Origin: Planctomycetaceae bacterium UBA6894
GTDB lineage: Bacteria > Planctomycetota > Planctomycetia > Gemmatales > Gemmataceae
DNA: 47,050 bases
Direction: 5' to 3'
Assembly: GCA_002451275.1 (NCBI GenBank)
Contig: DKBS01000162.1
Location: forward strand, 1 to 47,050
Shown here: in pieces, positions 19,495-28,131 of the stretch
How the letters are laid out: every line of letters starts with the position of its first letter
Numbering within the stretch: position 1 is the first letter of the stretch
Translations under genes and position numbers: made by a program
Notes under the pieces: generated by a model
What the model was told of the DNA's origin: nothing
The model's database searches: none
What the model saw: the letters and a program-made list of their open reading frames with translations, nothing else

Positions 19495-22044
19495 TCAATC
19501 CGGATTGCGGCGAAGGGCCTCATCTTTCAGCACGATCAGGCCTTGGGAATCGAGTTCGGCCCCGGTTGCCTGACGACGCAAGTCCTGCATCAGCAGGTCC
19601 TCATACCGAAGGTTGGTGGCCTGGTTGAGGCGCTGGTACAGGTTATCGGGTTCGTTCATCTCGCGTTGCTTGCTGGCTCCCTGGTAGGCAGCCTTGAATT
19701 CGCTTTCAGACGGGGCCACCTTGCTGGTAACCAAGGCCAGATAAAGCGAGGTACCGGGGTTGTCAGCCAGCACCACGGCATTACCCGGGTCTGCATCCGC
19801 CAACAGCAACAGACTCTCAGGCCTGGGGTAGCGGATTGAATTGAGCGGGATGCGGCTTTGCTCGTAGGAGCCAGCCATCGCCGGCGAAAAAGATGCCGCG
19901 CGCTGCAGATTCGATTTGCCGTCAAAGGAGGTAGCGGCTGGAGCCCCCTTCAATTCGGGGAATTTCTCCTTCAGTTTGGCCAAGCACTGCTCGCCTGTCA
20001 CCAAATCCACCGCTTTGCCCCCGGTGCAACCCTTCACAAAATCCTGGTATTCCTTGGCCTTTTTCCGGACTTCACGGACCTGACGGCGCAGGAGGATTTC
20101 ATTGACCACCATCGGGCGAACCTCATCGAGGGTACGGGGCCGGCTGGTTTGCTCTTCCGAAGCCCAGAAGAGATACTCGGGCTTCACTTCCTTTTTCTTG
20201 TCCGAAGCCAACACCCCGTCGAGTGGCTGGTTCGGGTCGCGGCTGGTGATGCGGCTGGACTGGAACACACCCCGCACCTGCTGGCGCAGGTAGTCCGCAA
20301 AGGGGCGATCCACCTCGCGATTGGGGCTATTGGCCTTCAAACTATCCTGGTAGGCAGTGATCAGGGGCTGGGCAGCCGGATCCTTTTCCACGGAGCCCAC
20401 ATCCTGCAGTCCGGCCAATGAGGTGTAGGCAAAGCCCAAGGCTGTGGCCCGTTCCCTGGCTTTCGCCTCGGCCGCTGAGGCATCCTTGGGAGCAGTACCG
20501 TTCGTGCCACGCAGCCCTGCCAAAAATTCACTGAAGCTTGCAACCTGACGGTCGAAAGTGGATTTTTGCGAGGCGGCCAGCACTTCGGGAGCAATTTGAG
20601 CGGCCACTGTCTCCTCACCCGCCAATTTACCCGGGCTGGCGGTGGCCCCCAGAGGGCTGAAGGGCAGATGATTGGCTGAAGCCAGAAGCGCGGCTGTGGC
20701 GGCCTGCTTCACACGACGGAACCGGGCTAACGCATCCGGCCCGGCAGCCACAAACGCAACCGCAGCAGCGTGGTGGTTGGCCTGACCAAGGCCGATCACA
20801 CCAGCAACTACTTCGGGGGTGATTTTTTCAAGTGAGTTGCCGGACTTCTGGTACGCCGCATCGTGGCGTCGCTGCTCGAAGGGAGCAATCTTTGCAGCCA
20901 GATCGCGGCGCTCAAAAGCACCCAATTGTGGGTCGAGCCAGATCCACGGTCCCAGGCCGGGAAGCGAGTCATTGGTCAACACGGGCAGACCGGTGGAACT
21001 GATATCGCTCCAGGTGTAGAGCCCCATCGCCGACGCGGCGGCGCCACCTGCCGCCGACTGGGCAAGCACCTGGGCTGGAGCCCAAACGCGCAGCGCCTGG
21101 AGCAGGGGCAATTGGGCCTTCACCAGGGGCGAATCCTCGCGGGCGGCCACCCAGGACAATTTGTACATCTGGGGAGTCTTGAAGCCGGGGAAAGCTGAAC
21201 CCGGTGCCGGCTCGAGATCCTTGTATCGGTCGTAGAAATCCTGGATTTCCTTGTCGGCCACGGTTTGCGATTTGGGATCGACAGGAGGGATCGGCAAAGG
21301 CTGAACCACGGCGGCAACCCGGGTCAAGTTGCGCTCGTAAAAGCGGTGGAACTCTTCGGGAGTGGGGGCGAGCGTGGTCGCGGGAACACCGCCTGCCCCG
21401 CCACCCATCATCATCTGGAACAATCCGCCCGTGGATTGTCCCAACACCACCTCGCGGGCGAGCATGTTGGTCATCAGGCCCCGGACCGCTTCCTTGATTT
21501 CCTTGGGGTTGGCCACCCTGCGATTGAGCTGGGCGAACTGCATGGCAGTCTTCAGGTAGGGCAGTTCCTCAAACGCCATCCCTTCCGGCCAAGGGTCTTT
21601 CATGCTGGGAGTGGCCAGTTCCTCGTTGAAGATCTTCCGCATTGCGGCGTCATCGAGGCGGATACCCAACTTTTCAGCCTGGTGAGCCCAGATCAACTGG
21701 TCGATCGACTCATCCAGCGTTTGCGGCGGAACTGACAGGAAACGCGGGCGCTTGGCCTCGGACTCGCGGCGCTGGCTGGCGTTGAGGCTGTTGGAATAGC
21801 CAAAGCGCAAAAACTCGGCCAGCATGAAGTCGTCGCGGACCTTTTGAACGTCCGCCTTGTGAACCGTCTTTCCGAAAAGCGTGGTGACCTCCGGTCCACG
21901 GTCCGCTCCCGAACCCCCGGTCAGGGTATTTAGGATGTCTCCCTGCCCGAAGGTCAAAACGAAAACAAACATGGCCACCATGGTGATGCCGGCCATGACG
22001 ACCTTCGAATTCTCACGGACCATTTCCAGGGGGTTGAACGCCAT
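19495..22044 (-). CDS. PpiD/SurA_N-like membrane-anchored protein without recognisable parvulin domain
   Basis: An 849-residue protein with one N-terminal membrane helix (about 15-31, VVMAGITMVAMFVFVLTF) and a long exported part. The region just after the anchor (FGKTVHKADVQKVRDDF, then a DESIDQLIWAHQAEKLGIRLDD helix) resembles the SurA_N chaperone domain of PpiD. I do not see a parvulin signature (an ARHIL-type strand), so it may be a chaperone-like scaffold rather than an active prolyl isomerase. The C-terminal half repeats the pattern of helices with WASEEQTSRPRTLDEVRP and a VALVxSKVAPSESEF-like segment, as in multi-domain PpiD proteins. AAGGA lies 6 bases before the ATG. It diverges from topA across 283 nt and converges on the DUF1501 gene. 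Confidence 0.7.
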   Translation of the reverse strand: MAFNPLEMVRENSKVVMAGITMVAMFVFVLTFGQGDILNTLTGGSGADRGPEVTTLFGKTVHKADVQKVRDDFMLAEFLRFGYSNSLNASQRRESEAKRPRFLSVPPQTLDESIDQLIWAHQAEKLGIRLDDAAMRKIFNEELATPSMKDPWPEGMAFEELPYLKTAMQFAQLNRRVANPKEIKEAVRGLMTNMLAREVVLGQSTGGLFQMMMGGGAGGVPATTLAPTPEEFHRFYERNLTRVAAVVQPLPIPPVDPKSQTVADKEIQDFYDRYKDLEPAPGSAFPGFKTPQMYKLSWVAAREDSPLVKAQLPLLQALRVWAPAQVLAQSAAGGAAASAMGLYTWSDISSTGLPVLTNDSLPGLGPWIWLDPQLGAFERRDLAAKIAPFEQRRHDAAYQKSGNSLEKITPEVVAGVIGLGQANHHAAAVAFVAAGPDALARFRRVKQAATAALLASANHLPFSPLGATASPGKLAGEETVAAQIAPEVLAASQKSTFDRQVASFSEFLAGLRGTNGTAPKDASAAEAKARERATALGFAYTSLAGLQDVGSVEKDPAAQPLITAYQDSLKANSPNREVDRPFADYLRQQVRGVFQSSRITSRDPNQPLDGVLASDKKKEVKPEYLFWASEEQTSRPRTLDEVRPMVVNEILLRRQVREVRKKAKEYQDFVKGCTGGKAVDLVTGEQCLAKLKEKFPELKGAPAATSFDGKSNLQRAASFSPAMAGSYEQSRIPLNSIRYPRPESLLLLADADPGNAVVLADNPGTSLYLALVTSKVAPSESEFKAAYQGASKQREMNEPDNLYQRLNQATNLRYEDLLMQDLRRQATGAELDSQGLIVLKDEALRRNPD

Positions 22045-22327
22045 GTTCCGTCCTTAGATTGGCTCAGGCCTAAAATCGACAGATCTCTATGCGGCCAAAG
22101 CACTTGCGACACGCAAAGCTAAATATCCGCACCGGATTTGTCACCCCGGCGTGAGGCTGTCCCAACCTTATATATGGAAGAGCTTCCCCTTGACGACCTT
22201 GGAGAAGCCCACCATCGTGGGAGCCTATCGCCACATTGAAAATCTTCACGAAGTGAGGATTCTACCCGTTGTGACGGCAATCACAACGGCAACAAGCCCC
22301 AAAGCCTGACAGGACCGGAGGATAACT
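22045..22327. promoter_or_regulatory. Divergent intergenic region between the PpiD-like gene and topA, with an 8-bp inverted repeat
   Basis: This 283-nt gap must hold promoters for both genes. A perfect inverted repeat, CGTTGTGA (22267-22274) and TCACAACG (22281-22288) with a 6-nt spacer, lies about 40 nt upstream of the topA start. It could be an operator or a 5'-leader hairpin. A TATATA at 22169-22174 with a TCGTCA-like element 17 nt away on the minus strand is a possible, weak promoter for the PpiD-like gene, and a TTGACG at 22190 on the plus strand lacks a convincing -10 partner. No riboswitch or small ORF was recognised. Confidence 0.4.
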
Positions 22328-24961
22328 TTGGCCGCTCGGAAGAAAACCAAGAATCTGGTGATTGTGGAATCTCCGGCCAAGGCCAAGACCATCCAGAAAT
22401 ACTTGGGCCCAGATTACGAAGTAACTGCTAGCAAGGGCCATGTAAGAGATTTGCCAAAAAGCAGGTTTGGCATCGACATTGAAAACAACTGGTCGCCAAC
22501 ATATCGACCGCTTCAAGATCGCAAGTCAGTCCTAGATTCTCTTAAAAAGCTCGCCAAAACTGCAAAAACTGTCTATCTAGCGCCTGACCCCGACCGCGAG
22601 GGAGAGGCTATTGCCTGGCATCTGAAGGAGGCTTTGGGCCTTTCGGATGATCAGGTGAAACGGGTTACTTTCAACGAAATCACCAAGAAGGCTGTGCAGG
22701 CAGCCTTCGAACATCCGCGCGACATCGACATGGACCGGGTGCAGGCACAGGAAGCCCGTCGTTTCCTCGACCGCGTGGTGGGCTACAACCTGAGCCCGCT
22801 GCTCAGCCGCAAACTGGCCAGGCAACTTTCTGCCGGCCGTGTGCAATCGGTCGCGGTGCGCGTGATTGTGGACCGCGAACGCGAAATCGCCGCATTCAAG
22901 CCGGAAGAATACTGGAAAGTAGTGGCTCTGCTGTGTTCCGAGGGGACCGTAGATCGGGCCCTGATCGGTCCGCAAACGGTACGCATCACCGAGGTGCTTG
23001 CCGACAAGCCGAAGCGGGGTCGGAAAAAGGCTGCCAAGGATGAGGGCGGTGACGAGGGCGAACCAGGGCCCGAAACCATCCCGGATGGCTCGTTCCAAGC
23101 GGATCTGGTCGCTTGGAAGGGCGAAAAATTCGCCGCCGACAATAGGGCCACTGTCGATGAGGTGGTTTCCGGACTTTCCGGGGTCAACTGGATCATCCAG
23201 TCGCTAGAGGAAAAGGAAAAAGCCAACCGCCCCTCTCCCCCCTTCACCACCTCCACGCTGCAGCAGCAGGCCTCCTTGCGCATGGGGTACTCTGCCAGCC
23301 GGACCATGCGCACCGCCCAGCGGTTGTATGAAGGCGTGGAAATGGGGACCGAGGGCCAGGTGGCGCTGATCACCTACATGCGTACCGACAGCACCCGGGT
23401 GTCGTCTGACGCCCTGCAGGCTGTCCGCGCCAAAATCCTCGCTGATTTCGGCCCGACATACCTTCCCGACAAGCCCAACCTCTACGAATCGGGCAAAAGC
23501 GCCCAGGAAGCCCACGAGGCCATCCGGCCAACTGACCTGCGCTTCACCCCGGAAATGGTTTCCCGTGTACTGCCCTCGGAACAGGCCCGGCTATACACGC
23601 TGATTTACAACCGTTTCCTGGCCAGCCAGATGAAGCCCGCCATCACCAGCGTGACCACGGTGGAGATCAAGGCGGGGGAAGCCCTGTTCCGCGCCTCGGG
23701 CAGCATTTTGCGGTTCGACGGGTACCGTCGGGTCATGCCAGTGGGCAAGAAGGATGATGAGACCCAGCTCCCCGCCCTGAAACAGGGGCAGGGCCTCGAT
23801 TTGCTCCGTCTGGACGGCAGCCAGCACTTCACCCAGCCTCCTCCCCGTTTCAACGAGGCCAGCCTGGTGAAAATCCTGGAAAAAGAGGGTATCGGCCGTC
23901 CCAGTACCTACGCGTCGATTATCTCCAAGATCCAGGAACGCGGATATGTGGAGCAGCAAGACCGGCGTTTCCATGCCACCCCCGTGGGAATGGAGGTGGT
24001 GGACATGCTGGTCGAGAATTTCAGCCGCATCATGGACCTGAAGTTCACCAGCCACATGGAGACCGAACTCGACCGCATCGAGACGGACCATATTCCCCGC
24101 AACGCCGTTCTAGATGAATTTTACGGGCCGTTTCGCGAGAACCTGAACGAGGCGTCCGAGAAGCTGGGCGCCAGCGAAAAGTGCCCCAAATGCGGCAAAC
24201 CGATCCAGGAGCGCTTCAGCCGCCGCGGCCGGTTTTTCGGCTGCTCGGGTTACCCCGAATGCGACTTCATCAAGCGTCCCGAGGGCGAGGCTGAGCGTAA
24301 GCCGGCCGAGGTGACCGAGCACGCTTGCCCCACCTGCGGCAAGCCGATGCTGAAACGCTTTGGCAAAGGTGGCCCCTTTTTGGGTTGCTCGGGTTACCCC
24401 GATTGCAAAACCACGATGAACCTCACCGAGGAAGGCGGCCCGGTTCTGGCCAGCAAGCCCACCGAGCACACCTGCGAGAAATGCTCCTCCCCGATGATTC
24501 TGCGCACCGGCAAGCGCGGGCCGTTTTTGGCCTGCTCTGCCTACCCCAAATGCCGCCATGCGGTGGATGTGGACGCCGAGGGTAATCCGAAAAAGCCGGT
24601 GGATTTGGGCATCGCCTGCGAGAAGTGTGGCGCGTCCATGGCCATCAAGCGCGGGCCGCGCGGGCCGTTCCTGGGCTGCACCGCCTACCCCAAATGCCGC
24701 GGCACCAAGCAAATCACCCCGCAAATCCGGGAGCAGTTGGGCGACAAGCTGCCCCCCGCCCCGGTGAAGGCCCCCGTGCCTGCGGTCGAGATTGATCAGA
24801 AATGCCCGAAATGCGAGGCCCCCATGAAGTTGCGTTCAGGGGCAAAAGGTTTCTTTTTGGGCTGCACCAAGTACCCCAAATGCCGCGGGGTGATGGAGCC
24901 CTCTGATGAGTTGAAGGAACAGATCAAGGCCGCCGAAGCCGCCGGAGGGGCGGGTGCCTGA
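22328..24961 (+). CDS. topA: DNA topoisomerase I
   Basis: An 877-residue type IA topoisomerase that relaxes negative supercoils in the nucleoid. The Toprim domain opens with LVIVESPAKAKTIQKYLG and has the acidic triad motif APDPDREGEAIAWHL. The active-site tyrosine is Y350 in ALITYMRTDSTRVS. A charged insertion lies at about 228-258 (KPKRGRKKAAKDEGGDEG). The C-terminus (about 617-865) holds five four-cysteine zinc-ribbon repeats of the CxxC...GCxxYPxC type. The start is a TTG at 22328, supported by GGAGGA five bases upstream and by the alignment of LVIVESPAK close to the N-terminus. An intrinsic terminator follows, so it is probably a single-gene transcript, with an inverted repeat in its leader. 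Confidence 0.98.
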   Translation: MAARKKTKNLVIVESPAKAKTIQKYLGPDYEVTASKGHVRDLPKSRFGIDIENNWSPTYRPLQDRKSVLDSLKKLAKTAKTVYLAPDPDREGEAIAWHLKEALGLSDDQVKRVTFNEITKKAVQAAFEHPRDIDMDRVQAQEARRFLDRVVGYNLSPLLSRKLARQLSAGRVQSVAVRVIVDREREIAAFKPEEYWKVVALLCSEGTVDRALIGPQTVRITEVLADKPKRGRKKAAKDEGGDEGEPGPETIPDGSFQADLVAWKGEKFAADNRATVDEVVSGLSGVNWIIQSLEEKEKANRPSPPFTTSTLQQQASLRMGYSASRTMRTAQRLYEGVEMGTEGQVALITYMRTDSTRVSSDALQAVRAKILADFGPTYLPDKPNLYESGKSAQEAHEAIRPTDLRFTPEMVSRVLPSEQARLYTLIYNRFLASQMKPAITSVTTVEIKAGEALFRASGSILRFDGYRRVMPVGKKDDETQLPALKQGQGLDLLRLDGSQHFTQPPPRFNEASLVKILEKEGIGRPSTYASIISKIQERGYVEQQDRRFHATPVGMEVVDMLVENFSRIMDLKFTSHMETELDRIETDHIPRNAVLDEFYGPFRENLNEASEKLGASEKCPKCGKPIQERFSRRGRFFGCSGYPECDFIKRPEGEAERKPAEVTEHACPTCGKPMLKRFGKGGPFLGCSGYPDCKTTMNLTEEGGPVLASKPTEHTCEKCSSPMILRTGKRGPFLACSAYPKCRHAVDVDAEGNPKKPVDLGIACEKCGASMAIKRGPRGPFLGCTAYPKCRGTKQITPQIREQLGDKLPPAPVKAPVPAVEIDQKCPKCEAPMKLRSGAKGFFLGCTKYPKCRGVMEPSDELKEQIKAAEAAGGAGA

Positions 24962-24992
24962 TTGCCATTTTGTATCTCTGGCAATTGCCTCC

Positions 24993-25020
24993 AACCGGGC
25001 CCCTAAGGGCCCGGTTTTTT
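24993..25020 (+). terminator. Intrinsic terminator of topA
   Basis: A perfect 8-bp GC-rich stem, CCGGGCCC (24995-25002) with GGGCCCGG (25007-25014), closes a CTAA tetraloop and is followed directly by six T residues (25015-25020); flanking AA/TT can extend the stem. It lies about 30 nt after the topA stop codon. Confidence 0.93.
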
Positions 25021-25183
25021 CATGATTATTCATGAAAGAGGTCCGGGGCAAAATGGGCCGGGAACTTCTTGAGGGGTTTGGGCACATTCGCTGAAGGTTG
25101 ACAGCTTTCCAGGACGATCAAGATGGCAAGCAAGGCAAGGTTTGCCGGATATGGCGAACCTGCCGGTTCTAACAGGAGCTTCC

Positions 25184-26170
25184 ATGCGGTGCCGCATCCA
25201 CCGCTTGGGGTTCCTGGGTGGACTTGGAGCCGTGGCCCTTGGTCTGTCCGGTTGTGTGGCTGTGCCCACGCTTCCCGACCAGGGCCCGCCTCCCGAGTCG
25301 ATAGCCCAGGATGTACCTCAAGCCAACAAGCGTCTGGTCCATTTGGTGTTCTTGGGTGGCATCGACCCGGTTGCCGCGCATGAATTCAAGAACCTGTTTG
25401 TAGCCACCCGCCAATCGGGCTACACCCGGTCCTACCACACCGAATTCTGGACCGGAATGGATCGCACCTGGGTTCGTCAGGAGCTGATCCGCCAGTTGGA
25501 AGCCAACCAATCGCAGCCGCAAAGCGTGGTGATCATCAGCCAAGACCATGCCTGGAAGGCCGGGCGCGACCTGACCGACGCGGTGGCATGCGCCGGCTAT
25601 GGCACGGACCTGGTGATTGAAATAGATCCTCCCTCGGCAGCCAGAAGGGCGGGAAGCGCCGGGCTGACCAGCGCTTTGTTGCAGGTAGTTCCTGAAAGCC
25701 ATTCGGCACTGGCTGAAACCGACGCCGCGGATGCGGCGTTCACCGTGCCGGGTACGAAAAGCTGGTCGCTTCCCATGGCGACCACCACGCGCGAATTGCT
25801 GCAGGAACGCTTGGCGCAAATCGCCACCTTGGTGGAAGTGGCGCACATCAGGCTTTTCCCACCGATGCTGGACCCTGGCCCGGATACGCCGCGGGTTGTG
25901 CCTCCGGGTGCCCCACCCCTGGTGCCTTTGCCCGGACCGGGCTGGGTGCCCGGCTCCGGCCCCTGGCCCGGTCGCGGCGAGGGTCAACCCCCCGCCGGAA
26001 AGGTTCCTGTACCGGTGCCGCCCCGGGGCATTCCGGAAAGCGATGGGTGGGATTTCCTGGCTCCCAGGGCACCCGGTTTCACCAATCCGACAGAGCTGCC
26101 CATCATGCCGCGCAAGGTCCCACCACCCAGTCTGCTGCCAGGGGAAATCCGACCCGGTCTGGGAACCTGA
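25184..26170 (+). CDS. Lipoprotein of unknown function with Pro-rich C-terminus
   Basis: A 328-residue putative lipoprotein. The ATG at 25184 has AGGAG 6 bases upstream; an in-frame ATG at 25151 and the TTG at 25142 are less likely. A signal sequence ends in the lipobox LSGC (Cys24). The middle (about 45-225) alternates strands and helices, with RLVHLVFLGGIDPVAAHEF, VVIISQDHAWKAGRDLTDA and LVIEIDPPSAARR, and might be a Rossmann-like or TolB-N-like fold. I do not recognise the family. From about 235 the chain is rich in Pro and Gly. The last 62 or so codons overlap the 3' end of the opposite-strand squalene-synthase gene, so the true end of one of the two proteins may differ. A TTGACA at 25098-25103 could be a -35 element, without a good -10. 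Confidence 0.65.
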   Translation: MRCRIHRLGFLGGLGAVALGLSGCVAVPTLPDQGPPPESIAQDVPQANKRLVHLVFLGGIDPVAAHEFKNLFVATRQSGYTRSYHTEFWTGMDRTWVRQELIRQLEANQSQPQSVVIISQDHAWKAGRDLTDAVACAGYGTDLVIEIDPPSAARRAGSAGLTSALLQVVPESHSALAETDAADAAFTVPGTKSWSLPMATTTRELLQERLAQIATLVEVAHIRLFPPMLDPGPDTPRVVPPGAPPLVPLPGPGWVPGSGPWPGRGEGQPPAGKVPVPVPPRGIPESDGWDFLAPRAPGFTNPTELPIMPRKVPPPSLLPGEIRPGLGT

Positions 26171-28020
26171 TTGAGCCGCCAGGGCCAGGCCGACAAGGCG
26201 ATCAAGGCCTTGGTTTTCTTGGAAAGCGACACCCTTTCATCGAGCACCCGATCCGGCAACAGGGCCAAGTGCTCGAGCAATCCCTGGTAGATGCCCACGA
26301 GGGCCGTGAACATGGCCGCCCCCGCAGGCGGCAAATGCCGCCGCAGGCGCCAGGCCTGGCGGTAATAATCACGGGCGCGCCGGATCTCGAATTCCATCAG
26401 TTGACGGAATTTCTGGGTTTTCTCGCCGCGTGAAATCTCGTCCTCGGTCACGCCAAAGCGGCGCAGGTCCTCCAGCGGCAGGTACAGCCGGCCCCTGCCG
26501 GCATCCTCCCGCAGGTCCCGCAAAATGTTGGTCCATTGGAGCGCGTAGCCCGTGGCGATCGCTGAGGGATAGGCGCGCCGATTCCGGCACCCCCAGATCG
26601 CCAGGCAACAGAGGCCCACCACCGAGGCCACCTTGTGGCAGTAGCCTTCGGCCTCGCGGATGGTTTCAAATCGCAAAGGATGCAGGTCCATGGCCACCCC
26701 GGCGATCGCCTCCTCGAGGTGGGCCGGATCGATCCCGAATGTACGCACCGACCAGGCCAGCGCCGGGTGGAGCGGATGGCTGGGCTCGCCCACCAGCGCC
26801 CGCTTTAGCGCGAGCTTCCAGGCCTCGAGGGACGCCAGCGGATCCTGCCCGGGCTCAGGCTCATCCGCGATGTCATCGGTCACGCGCAGGAAGGCGTACA
26901 GGGCGCACATCGCCCGGTGCTGTCCCGTGGGAAGCAGGCCAAAAGCCGGGTAGAAATTTCCCGCCTTGGTTTTGGCCACATTCCTGCACCAGGCGTGCGA
27001 GGCCCCCAGCGAAACCGCCGGGTTCTCCCTTGGGGAATTGGTCGCGTTGCCCGGCCAGAGCCTGCTCCAACCCGACAGGGCGAGAAGGGTTTTCCCCATC
27101 AATTTCAGTTTGCCAACCTTGCCCACCGTTGGCCTGCTGGAAAGGGTGTCGCCCCCCTGTTTTTCGATGGCATCCAGGATCGCGATCCCACCATCATGAA
27201 ACAGTTTCACCTGGGGGGCCAGCGGGCCTTCCAGGTCGCTCAACAGCGGAGCCCCCTGATGGAACAGGTCGCGGGTGTACCGACACAGGTGAAGGACCAA
27301 GGCCTTGAGATTTTCGGAGGCCCTGGTTTGGTCCAGGTCCGCCTCGGTCACACCAAATTGGCGCCGCAAATCGGCAGGCAGGTAGATCCGGCCGATCTTC
27401 CGGTCCCTGCCAATGTCCTGCCAGAAGTTGGCCAATTGCAAAGCCGAGCAAATGGCATCGGACCATTGGTCGCGGCGGGGGTTGGCCGCGCCGAAAATGC
27501 GCAAAACCAACCGCCCCACTGGATTGGCGGAACCCTTGCAGTAGTCGAACAGTTCCTCCAGGCTCGGATGGTCCAGTACCTCCTTGTCGCGCTCGAACGC
27601 GTCGATCAGGTGGTGAAAAGGCTCAAGGGGTAAACCAAGTTCCAGGGCCGTGGCCTTCAGGGCCACGAACACCGGATGGGAGGGCCGGCTTTCCGGCCGG
27701 TTCAACTGGCTGATTTGTTCCCGCCACCATACCAGCAACCGTCTGGACTCGGCCGGATCGGCCACCTCATCGGCGAGATTGTCGGCCCAGCGGGAAAAGG
27801 CGTAAACGGCGCGCATGTGATGGCGGGCAGCACCGCGCACCCAAAAGGTGAGGACAGAAAAATTTTCATAGTGGTTTTGGGCCAGATTCTGGCAGTATGC
27901 CCTGGCCTGGACCAAACCACCCGCGAATGGTTGGGTGCCAGGCCCGTACCTGGCCAGATCGCGCTGGAACCAGTTATCCACCCGTGAGAAGCCCACTTGG
28001 TCCGGATATTGCCGTTTCAC
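25984..28020 (-). CDS. Fused HpnC-HpnD type squalene synthase (presqualene pathway)
   Basis: A 678-residue protein made of two trans-isoprenyl-diphosphate synthase domains, each normally a separate protein of about 280-300 residues. Domain 1 (about 1-318) has Asp motifs D80-D84 (ADNLADE) and D202-D206 (NFWQDIGRD) and resembles HpnC, which converts hydroxysqualene's precursor presqualene diphosphate to hydroxysqualene. Domain 2 (about 341-615) has D382-D386 (VTDDIADE) and D502-D506 (NILRDLRED, then GRLYLP) and resembles HpnD, which joins two farnesyl diphosphates. HpnE, the reductase that would give squalene, is not in the window. The start is a GTG without a strong ribosome binding site. A Gly/Pro-rich tail (616-678) coincides exactly with the overlap with the convergent lipoprotein gene. 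Confidence 0.88.
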   Translation of the reverse strand: MKRQYPDQVGFSRVDNWFQRDLARYGPGTQPFAGGLVQARAYCQNLAQNHYENFSVLTFWVRGAARHHMRAVYAFSRWADNLADEVADPAESRRLLVWWREQISQLNRPESRPSHPVFVALKATALELGLPLEPFHHLIDAFERDKEVLDHPSLEELFDYCKGSANPVGRLVLRIFGAANPRRDQWSDAICSALQLANFWQDIGRDRKIGRIYLPADLRRQFGVTEADLDQTRASENLKALVLHLCRYTRDLFHQGAPLLSDLEGPLAPQVKLFHDGGIAILDAIEKQGGDTLSSRPTVGKVGKLKLMGKTLLALSGWSRLWPGNATNSPRENPAVSLGASHAWCRNVAKTKAGNFYPAFGLLPTGQHRAMCALYAFLRVTDDIADEPEPGQDPLASLEAWKLALKRALVGEPSHPLHPALAWSVRTFGIDPAHLEEAIAGVAMDLHPLRFETIREAEGYCHKVASVVGLCCLAIWGCRNRRAYPSAIATGYALQWTNILRDLREDAGRGRLYLPLEDLRRFGVTEDEISRGEKTQKFRQLMEFEIRRARDYYRQAWRLRRHLPPAGAAMFTALVGIYQGLLEHLALLPDRVLDERVSLSKKTKALIALSAWPWRLNQVPRPGRISPGSRLGGGTLRGMMGSSVGLVKPGALGARKSHPSLSGMPRGGTGTGTFPAGG

Positions 28021-28131
28021 GCCGTGAAGGCGTTTCTTCCAGCCTACAGCTTAGACTATTCTGTCGATCCGGTCATGGTGAACCCGGTGACAGCAAAGCC
28101 CCGGGCTGGTTGACTGCAAAAGGCGAAAAAC

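Noticed and set aside
19491..19508. Hairpin GCAATC with GATTGC at the end of the PpiD-like gene
   Set aside because: A 6-bp stem interrupted by a mismatch when extended, spanning the stop codon. Any T-run on the minus strand is only four bases and several nucleotides away.
25098..25126. Promoter for the lipoprotein gene based on TTGACA at 25098
   Set aside because: The -35 is perfect, but the hexamers at 16-18 nt spacing (AAGATG, AGATGG, GATGGC) do not resemble a -10.
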